24,783 bases of DNA. Source: a virus. The stretch's first letter is position 1, and every line of letters begins with the position of its first letter. Below are positions 5,551 through 12,011 of this stretch, piece by piece. The notes beneath the pieces were generated by a model. It saw only the letters and a list, made by a program, of their open reading frames with translations, had not been told where the DNA came from and did no database searches. Location of the stretch: the IMG/VR virus record IMGVR_UViG_3300044998_000333, positions 1 through 24,783 of that record; one strand, 5' to 3'. A program made the position numbers and the translations under genes.

Positions 5551-5808
5551 ATGCCATACGCACTACAGATGTCTGGGCAGTTCCAACACCCCGAGCACGG
5601 TCTGGTAACCCGTCGGTGGGCTGTTACCGATGACTACGGCACCCCGTTGTTGTTTGCTAGCCGCCGTAAGGCGGAGGAGTACGAGGCCTCGATGTCGTCG
5701 CCCTATAAAGGGATTGCCTACTACAACGTGCTTTCTTACGGCCAGTTTAGCGGCTCCCCCGCACGGGCAGTGTGGGTGAGCGCGAATAAAAAGCGCTCGC
5801 CCGCCTAG
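5551..5808 (+). CDS. Unknown small protein, 85 aa
   Basis: Preceded by a strong AGGAGGG site six bases before the ATG. The sequence looks beta-rich (YALQMSGQFQHPEHGLVTRR, WAVTDDYGTPLLFASRRKAEEYEAS), with an aromatic segment and a basic tail. The 'LLFASRRKAEEYE' segment resembles small phage or host proteins that replace features of a DUF-type mini-domain, but I cannot name a family. It is the last gene before the terminator of the rightward operon. Confidence 0.6.
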   Translation: MPYALQMSGQFQHPEHGLVTRRWAVTDDYGTPLLFASRRKAEEYEASMSSPYKGIAYYNVLSYGQFSGSPARAVWVSANKKRSPA

Positions 5809-5835
5809 CTGCGGTATTAGAGACTCCGCTTGAGC

Positions 5836-5866
5836 CCCTGGTGCAACACCAGGGACTCTATTTTTT
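5836..5866 (+). terminator. Rho-independent terminator of the rightward operon
   Basis: CCCTGGTG (5836-5843), loop CAA, CACCAGGG (5847-5854) form an 8-bp perfect stem, extended beyond one mismatch by GAG/CTC pairing. Six Ts follow at 5861-5866. On the minus strand no T-run follows the stem, so termination of the late operon here is less certain. The stop codon of the last late gene (5858-5860) lies inside the structure. Confidence 0.85.
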
Positions 5867-6334
5867 GCCGTTGTGCTGCGCCAGCGCTGCCAGCAGTCGC
5901 AGTTCCGGCGGTGTCAGTTCGCGGCCCACATGGGCGCGTTTGACGCGGATGTAATCGCGTGCCAGCTCGTACTCAGCGTCGTTCAGCCTGAGTCTGTACG
6001 AGCGCAGGCCCTCGCTCAGCAGCGCCTCTAACTCCTGTTTGCTTGGAGTAGGAATCTCCTCGAGCCGTACCCGCTCAACCCCGAGCACAAACAGCACGCC
6101 ACACGCCGCCAGAGCCACGCTAGCGAACGCCGGGGACAGGGGGGGTAGTTGAGTACCTACCGTGCCCAGCACTGCGCCAAAAGCCGTTACAACGGCTCCT
6201 AGCAGGGTATAAAACAGGGGACGCCTGCCGTTGCGCCTTGCTACCAACGCAGCCCGCAGTGCGAGCGCAGTTGCCAGCGCCACCAAAAGCGCCGTCACGT
6301 TAGGACTCAAATTAAACTCAAACCACCACGTCAT
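5858..6334 (-). CDS. Multi-pass membrane protein, last gene of the late operon
   Basis: The ATG at 6334 has AAGGAGGGG seven bases upstream and an ATGA overlap with the preceding gene; longer in-frame starts lie inside that gene and are rejected. 158 residues: membrane segments at about 12-31, 41-59 and 69-86 (ALLVALATALALRAALVA, LFYTLLGAVVTAFGAVLGTV, SVALAACGVLFVLGV), then a charged soluble C-terminal domain of about 70 residues (SKQELEALLSEGLRSYRLRL, TPPELRLLAALAQHN). It is paired with another membrane protein just upstream. Possible roles are holin-related, superinfection exclusion, or envelope modification; none is proven. Confidence 0.65.
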   Translation of the reverse strand: MTWWFEFNLSPNVTALLVALATALALRAALVARRNGRRPLFYTLLGAVVTAFGAVLGTVGTQLPPLSPAFASVALAACGVLFVLGVERVRLEEIPTPSKQELEALLSEGLRSYRLRLNDAEYELARDYIRVKRAHVGRELTPPELRLLAALAQHNGKK

Positions 6335-6705
6335 TTGCTGTCCCCTCCTTTCCACAACAGCAGGAATCGCTCGCGCAACCACTCCACTGCTCGAGGGCCT
6401 TCGCTGCCGATTACCGCAGCCGTGAGCCACTCCGCTACCAGACTGCTGCTCACCTGCCGCACAGCCAGCACCGCCACCAGCGCGAACAGCCCCGTGAGCA
6501 GAGCACGAGCCAGCGCCACATCCCAGGCCGGTCGCTTTGGTCGAGGCTGTTGCAGCACGCTCAGCACGTACACCGCAATCGCAATCAACGAGGCCACCCC
6601 CGCACGTGTAGCAGCGTCCAGCTCATGTTCTGCGTAAGGCCAACCCAATGCATTTTCTGCGCTAGCCGACATCAGCAGCGCAAGCAACAGTACCAGTAGC
6701 CGCAT
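6331..6705 (-). CDS. Membrane protein with signal peptide, 124 aa
   Basis: Either the ATG at 6705 or a GTG at 6711 (GAGGTGG six bases upstream) may be used; they differ by two residues. Residues 1-17 look like a cleavable signal peptide (MRLLVLLLALLMSASA). Two further hydrophobic segments lie at about 36-51 (GVASLIAIAVYVLSVL) and 66-82 (LARALLTGLFALVAVLAV), followed by a short amphipathic, charged tail. Length and topology fit a holin-like or accessory membrane protein. It overlaps the next membrane-protein gene by ATGA, so the two are probably translated together and may interact. Confidence 0.6.
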   Translation of the reverse strand: MRLLVLLLALLMSASAENALGWPYAEHELDAATRAGVASLIAIAVYVLSVLQQPRPKRPAWDVALARALLTGLFALVAVLAVRQVSSSLVAEWLTAAVIGSEGPRAVEWLRERFLLLWKGGDSK

Positions 6706-6712
6706 ATGCACG

Positions 6713-7045
6713 TCAGGCCACCTCGATGATGAGCAAGTCGTAGCCGATGCTTGGTGCTACCGTAGGCTCGCCGCCCTGCGTCATTACAAACACAGCGCGA
6801 TAGTACCCGACTGGCAGCGCATTGGGTCCGCTCCAGTCGCTGGCCTGAAAGTCATATACCAGGAATATGCGATCTGTTGGTGATGCGTCAATCTGCATCG
6901 TGCGTTCGTGCACCTGGCCGTTTGTTTTGTTCGTCAGTCGCATCGTTGCCGCTGTGGGCACGGGGTTTGGTTTTGCCCCCGCGAACTGCACCGGCACGGT
7001 TAGTGGCAGCCGTTGCTCGCCCTGTTTGATTCTGAAAACGCTCAT
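6713..7045 (-). CDS. Baseplate/tail-fibre accessory protein, BppU N-terminal-like
   Basis: 110 residues, start overlapping the upstream stop as TAATG. The pattern (FRIKQGEQRLPLTVPVQF, AATMRLTNKTNGQVHER, VYDFQASDWSG, LPVGYYRAVFVMTQGGEPTV, PSIGYDLLIIEV) is an all-beta, immunoglobulin-like domain. It resembles the N-terminal domain of baseplate upper proteins and small tail decoration proteins, in which an 'LPVGxYRAxF' strand is typical. Its position right after the repeat-containing fibre gene supports a role in attaching receptor-binding proteins to the tail tip. Family link is by pattern only. Confidence 0.55.
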   Translation of the reverse strand: MSVFRIKQGEQRLPLTVPVQFAGAKPNPVPTAATMRLTNKTNGQVHERTMQIDASPTDRIFLVYDFQASDWSGPNALPVGYYRAVFVMTQGGEPTVAPSIGYDLLIIEVA

Positions 7046-9033
7046 TATCCCTCCGGTTCCTCGTCTGTGTGCCAGGCCGCTGTGTCTTCCCCTGTGTTCC
7101 AGTCTGAAATGCGCTCTGCGGTGTGGTAGCCGCGCCCTGCCGCGCCCGTGCCCCAGTTACCGACGATTGTAGCGCTTGTGATTGCGCCATATGCCGTTAC
7201 GCCAATCACCGCACGTCCAGCGACAGGCACAACCGTAATCGAGCTACCGCGCCCCAGCGCCGATGCAACCGCTTGGCCGCTTGCCGGTACAACCCGTACA
7301 ACCGCCGCTCTGCCCGTCGCGTTGGCTACCGCCTGCCCCTGCACCAGAGCAATGCGAGTCGCCGTGCTGTGTGCTGTCAGCGACGCCACCGCACGCCCTG
7401 ACGCCAACTGCAATACCTGCGCGCCCGCTACTCGAGCGGTTGCGCCTACCACCGCGCTGCCGCCCACAGGCACAAGTCGTACCGTTGCTCCACGCCCCAG
7501 CGCCGTTGCATAGCTGCGTCCGCCCACCGTGACGACAGCCCCACTTTCGAGCAGCCCATACGCTGTCACGCTCGCAATCGAGCGCCCCTGCGTAATCACG
7601 ATGCGTATCCCTGTGCCGTGTGCTAGAGCCTGGCTCACGCTGTAGCCAGCAACCGGCACAATGCGTTGCGCCTGACTGCGTGCCAGCGTGCTGCTCACGC
7701 TAAGGCCCCGTGCTGGTACAACCCGTACCACATTCGCGCGAGCCAGCGCTTCCGCGCCAGAGCGCCCAGCAACCGGCACGATGCGCACACCGCTACCCCG
7801 AGCCAGTGTGCTGCTCACACTGCGCCCTGCGGTTGGTTGTATCGTCTGCGTCGTACTGCGCCCCAGAGCATTGCTCACGCTGCGCCCAGCACTCACTGTG
7901 ATCTGCTGTGTTGCTGCTCGTGCCAGCACCTGTGCGATAGCGCGAGCTGCCACAGGCACGATGCGGATACTGTTACCACGAGTGAGCACGTTGACAACTG
8001 ATCGGCCCTGCACCGGCGCAATACGCACAGGTACAGAGGTCGCAGTGGTCGAGACTACCGTGCGCCCTCCCGTCGGCGCAATCCGCACCGGCACCCCCCG
8101 CGCAAGCGCAGATACCACGCTACGCCCAGAGGTTGTCACCACGCCCGCACTGGCAACGTCAACGCTGAACCAGTCTATGCTGCCGTTTGTGCCCGTCCAG
8201 AGGTTGACACCAACAAACCTGTTGGTGTTGTACGTGGTGGAGGTATGGGTAAGGATAGACGTTCCGTTGATGAAAGCCTCAATGTTAGTCCCGTCATCCC
8301 TCAGTTCCACCAGGTAGTTGGCTCCGTTGGAGCGTGTAAACGAACCGTTAGCAACCTCGGTTGCAGAGCCGCCAGTAATGCGGTGCAGCGCTACATAGTT
8401 GTTGTTGTACCACTCCAGCGAAAACAGGTTGTTGTAGCTAGCGGCTTCGTTGCGAAAAAATATGGTGATTGCCTCGCTGACAGAAGGCCCTTCGCGGAAC
8501 CGCAGTCGTACCCTGGCGGGCTGACCGGCTGCGGTCAGGTCTACATATGTAGCGTTGTACGTGCCGTTGTTTTTGTAGAATCCCCGCACCGCACGGGTGT
8601 ACTCCGATGGGTTGCCCGCCCACGACCGGCCAAACTGCGTGTTGTCCTGGTTGAGCGTTCGCCCTGGGAAGCGCCAACCTGCATCGGCTTCCACCTGTTG
8701 ATAGCCGCTGCTGTTGGCTGGCGTGCGTTGCAGGCTCGCCGTTGGCGTCGCGCCGGTAGCCCGCACCCGCACAAAATACGCAGTGCCGTTTACCAGACCG
8801 CCTAGCTCATAGCTGGTGACGTTGCCAATGTTGAACCAGTTTGTTGGGTTGTCGCTTGTGCCAACAGCAACCTCGTAGCTGGTTGCACCGGCAACTGCGT
8901 CCCACGACAGGTTGATAAGCGCGTCGCCTGCCGTAGCCTGGAAGTTCGCAGGGGCCGCCTGTACCGGCCAGCCCGCCGCTCTGGGGAGCCTGGTAGCGAT
9001 GGGCTGGAACGCAATCGGCCCCCCGCCCAGCAT
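7045..9033 (-). CDS. Tail fibre/adhesin protein with FN3, LamG-like domain and 16 tandem repeats
   Basis: 662 residues; GGAG lies upstream of the ATG at 9033. Residues about 26-100 are a fibronectin type III domain (PANFQATAGDALINLSWDAV, SYEVAVGTS, YFVRVRATGA). Residues about 110-295 look like a concanavalin/laminin-G jelly roll (VRLRFREGPS, LVELRDDGTNIEAFINGTSI, GSIDWFSVDV). Residues 303-624 are sixteen 20-residue repeats, consensus GRSVxxxLARGxxVRIVPVA. The C-terminus (residues 625-662) repeats W-x-T motifs: NWGTG, YHT, DWNTG, WHT. This layout suits an elongated structural protein that carries a binding domain on the virion surface. It sits among other decoration genes. The receptor is unknown. 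Confidence 0.75.
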   Translation of the reverse strand: MLGGGPIAFQPIATRLPRAAGWPVQAAPANFQATAGDALINLSWDAVAGATSYEVAVGTSDNPTNWFNIGNVTSYELGGLVNGTAYFVRVRATGATPTASLQRTPANSSGYQQVEADAGWRFPGRTLNQDNTQFGRSWAGNPSEYTRAVRGFYKNNGTYNATYVDLTAAGQPARVRLRFREGPSVSEAITIFFRNEAASYNNLFSLEWYNNNYVALHRITGGSATEVANGSFTRSNGANYLVELRDDGTNIEAFINGTSILTHTSTTYNTNRFVGVNLWTGTNGSIDWFSVDVASAGVVTTSGRSVVSALARGVPVRIAPTGGRTVVSTTATSVPVRIAPVQGRSVVNVLTRGNSIRIVPVAARAIAQVLARAATQQITVSAGRSVSNALGRSTTQTIQPTAGRSVSSTLARGSGVRIVPVAGRSGAEALARANVVRVVPARGLSVSSTLARSQAQRIVPVAGYSVSQALAHGTGIRIVITQGRSIASVTAYGLLESGAVVTVGGRSYATALGRGATVRLVPVGGSAVVGATARVAGAQVLQLASGRAVASLTAHSTATRIALVQGQAVANATGRAAVVRVVPASGQAVASALGRGSSITVVPVAGRAVIGVTAYGAITSATIVGNWGTGAAGRGYHTAERISDWNTGEDTAAWHTDEEPEG
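7162..8127 (-). repeat. Sixteen tandem 60-bp coding repeats (20-aa unit)
   Basis: Units begin at residues 303, 323, 343, 363, 383, 403, 423, 443, 463, 483, 505, 525, 546, 566, 586 and 606 of the fibre protein. Periodicity is exactly 20 residues except for +2 after unit 10 and +1 after unit 12. Conserved positions are G1, S/A3, V4, L/T9, A10, R11, then a V-R-I-V-P strand. Each unit looks like two short beta strands, which suggests a beta-solenoid or stalk. Repeat similarity at DNA level could allow unit gain or loss by recombination. Confidence 0.85.
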
Positions 9034-9035
9034 AC

Positions 9036-9992
9036 CTAGCTCCTAGCCAATGGCCTGAGGTACTGGCTGTAATAGTCAATGTCGAGGTTGCGTGCGGTAG
9101 TTGTGGTGTTGATGATTTGAAATCCCGCCTGGCACACCGTGGTAGGCAGGTTGGCAGTCAACGTGCCCAGCAGCGCGCCGTTCGAGAAAAACGCCACACC
9201 CGAGCCGTAGTGCACAATCGCTAGTCTGTACCAGGTGTTAGCCGCAACCGCTTGTGTGCTGTTGCTAGGTGTGCCGACGCTCGCTTGCCGTGTCGCAAAG
9301 CGCCAGTTGGCTGATGCCGCAGCATCAAACTCGATCCACGCACCTGCCGTGCCGAGCGTAGTAGAGCCCCAGTCCTGCCCCAGCCCGAACCGGAACGCCA
9401 TAGATGTGTTTTCGAGCAGCCGGATTACAGCAGTCATCACGGCCAGATTCGCAGGCACAATCAACCCGCCTGCCGTTGCTGAAGAACCACGGTGCAGACG
9501 AGCAATGCTGTTGGCAGTGGTGCTGGTGGTAATGCGGAAAATCCCAGGGTGGCCGTCTGTTCCAGCCTGGAACGCATACGTACCCGCTGTGGAAGCAGTC
9601 ACGCCCCAGGCCAGCCGGGAGATGTTGCCAGTAGTAGCCAGCGCCGCCGAGATAAAGTCGTCGCCTTCCCAGTCCAGCCAGGAGCGAGTATCAATCAAAT
9701 GCAGATGCTTTGTGCCCGCCCCCCAGTTGACTGCGTTGTTGCTGTTGCTGGAGCGCAGCACAGCCAGCCGTACAAACGTCGAGGCCGCCGACAGGTATCC
9801 GATGCCAATCTCGAAATCGCCGCCGGTGTACAGGCCGTTGGCATCTACTGCACGTATGGCATAGCCCACCGGCCAGCCAACCCCTACCGCTGCGTTGAAG
9901 GTGCGCGTGGTAGGAAGCGCACTGCCCAGGGTTAAATCGCCCGTCCCTGTGGTGGTGGTGGTTTCAGCGACGCTTGGCTCGAGGATGAACAC
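9036..9992 (-). CDS. Tail fibre/receptor-binding protein with lectin-like C-terminal domain
   Basis: 318 residues from a GTG at 9992 (preceded by GGGG), one base after the upstream stop. Residues 1-105 match a widespread phage tail-protein domain: ETTTTTGTGDLTLG, a YAIRAVDANG strand, FEIGIGYLSAASTFVRLAVL, SSN.NAVNWGAGTKHLHL. Residues about 125-318 look like a concanavalin-type jelly roll (GAWIEFDAAASANWRFATRQ, NTWYRLAIVHYGSGVAFFSN, LLGTLTANLP, LDIDYYSQYL). The combination of a virion-attachment N-terminus and a lectin-like C-terminus fits a host-surface binding protein. Neighbours on both sides are similar beta-rich decoration proteins. Confidence 0.65.
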   Translation of the reverse strand: MFILEPSVAETTTTTGTGDLTLGSALPTTRTFNAAVGVGWPVGYAIRAVDANGLYTGGDFEIGIGYLSAASTFVRLAVLRSSNSNNAVNWGAGTKHLHLIDTRSWLDWEGDDFISAALATTGNISRLAWGVTASTAGTYAFQAGTDGHPGIFRITTSTTANSIARLHRGSSATAGGLIVPANLAVMTAVIRLLENTSMAFRFGLGQDWGSTTLGTAGAWIEFDAAASANWRFATRQASVGTPSNSTQAVAANTWYRLAIVHYGSGVAFFSNGALLGTLTANLPTTVCQAGFQIINTTTTARNLDIDYYSQYLRPLARS

Positions 9993-9993
9993 A

Positions 9994-10602
9994 TCAGAAC
10001 CCCGTGAATACCAGATCGCCCACCGGAATCCGCAAAATCTGCCCGCTGCTCATGTCCACGGCAGCAACACGGGTCACAAAGCCCGCGCCGGCAGCCGTCA
10101 CGTTCACCGCAGAGCCCCCCGGCGTAGCAGACACACGGAACTGGTTGGCAGTCAAGCCTGCGGAAATCACGTAATAGGGCGTGCCTTCAGTGATGCCGGT
10201 GGGCAACGCTTTGAGGTTGTACTCGCGCAGGAAGAACACCTCGTCGCCCGCCGCGAAACCGTGTCCAACACAGATAAAGTCGTCGTTCGTTGTATCAATC
10301 AACTGAAACGTCTGCGGCTGGGCGTTGCCCAGCACGCTGTAACCCAGAAAGTTACCTCCCGTCAGCGCATCGTACACCTTCCAGAACCGTGCTAGCCCAC
10401 TTGCATTCAGCGTGATCTCTACCTGCGCGCTGTTGCTCCTGCTCGAGCCCGACACCGCAGCCATCGCCACGCTTGTACGAGCAGCAGCCATGTTTGTGCC
10501 ACCCGCGCCATCCTCGCCCGGCCAACCATCCGCAGGCATCACGAACACGGGGTTCGGGAACAACCCCGCCATTTGTCCTTCCTGGTAATCACTCGCAAAC
10601 AT
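9994..10602 (-). CDS. Beta-rich tail/baseplate decoration protein, 202 aa
   Basis: The ATG at 10602 has GAGGTGATTG upstream; a second ATG at 10572 has AGGAAGG and would remove ten residues. Residues about 105-180 hold a domain seen in many phage tail and appendage proteins: DDFICVGHGFAAGDEVFF, LPTGITEGTPYYVI, NQFRVSATPGGSAVNVTAAG. The N-terminal 100 residues are Ala/Ser-rich and beta-like. It lies between a lipoprotein and a receptor-binding protein. Structural role likely, exact location on the virion unknown. Confidence 0.6.
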   Translation of the reverse strand: MFASDYQEGQMAGLFPNPVFVMPADGWPGEDGAGGTNMAAARTSVAMAAVSGSSRSNSAQVEITLNASGLARFWKVYDALTGGNFLGYSVLGNAQPQTFQLIDTTNDDFICVGHGFAAGDEVFFLREYNLKALPTGITEGTPYYVISAGLTANQFRVSATPGGSAVNVTAAGAGFVTRVAAVDMSSGQILRIPVGDLVFTGF

Positions 10603-10606
10603 TCAA

Positions 10607-10900
10607 TCACCTCACAACAACGCCCGCGTTTACCACGCCGGTTGTCTGTAACTGATAACGCCCAGGGGCCTCGCACACCAGCGCGCTATCAGGCCCACCT
10701 GCCAGCGTGCTCCGCAGAGCGCACCCAGGCCCCGTAAAAGCGACGATAGCACGGCTCGAGGCAGCCACGAATACCCCAGTAGCGGTAGTGCTATAAGCGT
10801 GCGTGTAGGGAGCCGTAGGAGCCTCTACAGCTACCCGATTATCTACCCATGCAGGCACGCAGCCCGCCAGCACCACCCCCAGCACCAGGAGCCGCCTCAT
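10607..10900 (-). CDS. Small predicted lipoprotein, 97 aa
   Basis: A lipoprotein signal is clear: MRRLLVLGVVLAGC, with a basic start, hydrophobic core and lipobox LAGC (Cys14). The mature part is about 84 residues, beta-rich and Ala/Val/Thr-rich, with two further cysteines that could form a disulfide (GPGCALRST, ALVCEAPG). ATGA overlap with the upstream gene. A phage lipoprotein in a late operon could act in lysis, in superinfection exclusion, or in blocking the receptor after infection; none can be chosen from sequence. Confidence 0.65.
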   Translation of the reverse strand: MRRLLVLGVVLAGCVPAWVDNRVAVEAPTAPYTHAYSTTATGVFVAASSRAIVAFTGPGCALRSTLAGGPDSALVCEAPGRYQLQTTGVVNAGVVVR

Positions 10901-11124
10901 ACCTGTTGCTCCTCGCCTTGCAGCAGCGCCTCAATATGTGCGTATACAGCCCGTACCTCAGCCTCACGCTGCACCGGGTCGTTTGCCCACTGCACCAACA
11001 CGGCTGCTAACTGCCGTGCGAACTGCTGTACCCAGGCAAGTGGCAGCGCAGGGTAGCGCTGTGCCAGCTCCTCAGCCAGCAGCATCAGCAGCGCCTCGAT
11101 GAGCAATTGTGCAGCGCTACCCAC
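10897..11124 (-). CDS. Small helical protein in the lysis cassette, 75 aa
   Basis: GTG start at 11124, overlapping the holin-like gene by 8 nt; GGGAGC lies about nine bases upstream. The N-terminal half is hydrophobic and amphipathic (AAQLLIEALLMLLAEELAQR), and the rest is a charged helix (EAEVRAVYAHIEALLQGEEQ). No certain transmembrane segment. The junctions on both sides suggest co-expression with the lysis genes. It might be a regulator of the holin, by position only. Confidence 0.5.
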   Translation of the reverse strand: MGSAAQLLIEALLMLLAEELAQRYPALPLAWVQQFARQLAAVLVQWANDPVQREAEVRAVYAHIEALLQGEEQQV

Positions 11125-11290
11125 GCCGCCACGCTCCCTCGATGCCGCTACGCAGGAACATCCCGATCAGCGCAGTCAGGATGAGTTGCAGCGTATCCGC
11201 CAGGCTAGCCTCGCCAGTAAAATACGCCGCCAGCGCCCCGACGATTGCGATAATCCCTGTCCAAACCGTTTTGCTCTTGAGCCACCACAT
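11117..11290 (-). CDS. Putative holin, 57 aa
   Basis: The ATG at 11290 has GGAGGTGGAGGT directly upstream; an upstream in-frame extension is Gly-rich and encoded by that ribosome-site region, so it is rejected. The product starts with MWWLKSKTVWTGIIAIVGAL, has two hydrophobic segments (about 10-24 and 33-47) around a short polar turn (YFTGEASLADTL), and ends with a basic tail (EGAWRRG). This pattern is common in small holin-like proteins encoded next to endolysins. It lies 12 nt downstream of the endolysin. It would permeabilise the inner membrane to release the enzyme. Confidence 0.7.
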   Translation of the reverse strand: MWWLKSKTVWTGIIAIVGALAAYFTGEASLADTLQLILTALIGMFLRSGIEGAWRRG

Positions 11291-11301
11291 ACCTCCACCT
11301 C

Positions 11302-11850
11302 CTAGGGTCTCCAGTTGCCCGGTATCCGAGCCACCGTCGTCACAGCATCCCACCGCTCCAGCGGCGTGATACGCAACGCATTTTTACGCCCAAACCACAC
11401 GCCGCGATCTGCTCGAGTATTTTCTGCCACGCTCTGCACGCCTCCATAGTCCCCAATAAAAATGCCGATGTGGCCCTCGATATCCTGAGCCACACGCGGC
11501 GTTGTTGGCGCCTCATCAAAGCGCTTGCTGCTAAAAAGCAAGTCGCCGGGCTTCAGCAACTCCAGCAGCTTCTTGCGCTCTGTAGCGTTGGCCGTGTTGA
11601 AGTCCTGCTTGCTGATAGCCCACAACGGACGCTGTACCGCAAGCTCTACATCCAGTGCCCAGCGGCTCCTATCCGGATCGGCGTTTTGCCTGTCAAGAAT
11701 GCGGTTGTATAGCACCCAGCGATTTGTATCGTAGGCTCGAGCAACGCACTCAAACGCGAACGCCACGCACCAGCCTGCGCTGGTTGGGAATCCCGGCAGC
11801 CTGCGCTCGACAGCAGCAATAGCGATTTCACGGATTTTCAGTGCGTTCAT
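11302..11850 (-). CDS. Endolysin: Cys/His peptidoglycan peptidase (NlpC/P60- or CHAP-like)
   Basis: 182 residues; AGGAGGCCGC precedes the ATG. The likely nucleophile is Cys28 in SAGWCVAFAFECV, in the usual position at the start of a helix. The likely base is His127 in DIEGHIGIFIGD, a strand with the 'GHIGI' pattern typical of these peptidases. SVAENT (residues 140-145) fits the third polar residue. PGDLLFS near 101-107 is the conserved segment before the His strand. There is no signal peptide or cell-wall-binding domain, so export would depend on a holin, and one is encoded directly downstream. Bond specificity cannot be read from sequence. Confidence 0.75.
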   Translation of the reverse strand: MNALKIREIAIAAVERRLPGFPTSAGWCVAFAFECVARAYDTNRWVLYNRILDRQNADPDRSRWALDVELAVQRPLWAISKQDFNTANATERKKLLELLKPGDLLFSSKRFDEAPTTPRVAQDIEGHIGIFIGDYGGVQSVAENTRADRGVWFGRKNALRITPLERWDAVTTVARIPGNWRP

Positions 11851-11864
11851 GCGGCCTCCTGCCG

Positions 11865-12011
11865 TTATTGTAGCACTTCACCAGGTCTACAAGACATGGT
11901 ACACACCTGGCCCTCAGGGCATGGCTGGCAGAGCGGCTCTGGCGTGGCACACAGCGGCCTCGAGCACGCTGCCAACAGCAGCAGCAACACCAGAATGTGG
12001 CTACGGGACAT
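11865..12011 (-). CDS. Cys- and Pro-rich mini-lipoprotein, 48 aa (o-spanin-like candidate)
   Basis: Start at the ATG at 12011 (another ATG sits just before it at 12014), overlapping the 3-prime end of the tail-tip gene; the stop is at 11865-11867. The N-terminus MSRSHILVLLLLLAAC is a lipoprotein signal with lipobox LAAC (Cys16). The mature 33 residues contain six cysteines including the lipidated one, and six prolines (PLCATPEPLCQPCPEG, VCTMSCRP). Size, lipidation, proline content and position next to the endolysin recall Rz1-type outer-membrane spanins. The high cysteine content is unusual, and no inner-membrane partner is evident. Confidence 0.65.
   Translation of the reverse strand: MSRSHILVLLLLLAACSRPLCATPEPLCQPCPEGQVCTMSCRPGEVLQ

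Noticed and set aside
7162-8127. Possible CRISPR array
   Set aside because: The 60-bp units are contiguous coding repeats with no unique spacers.
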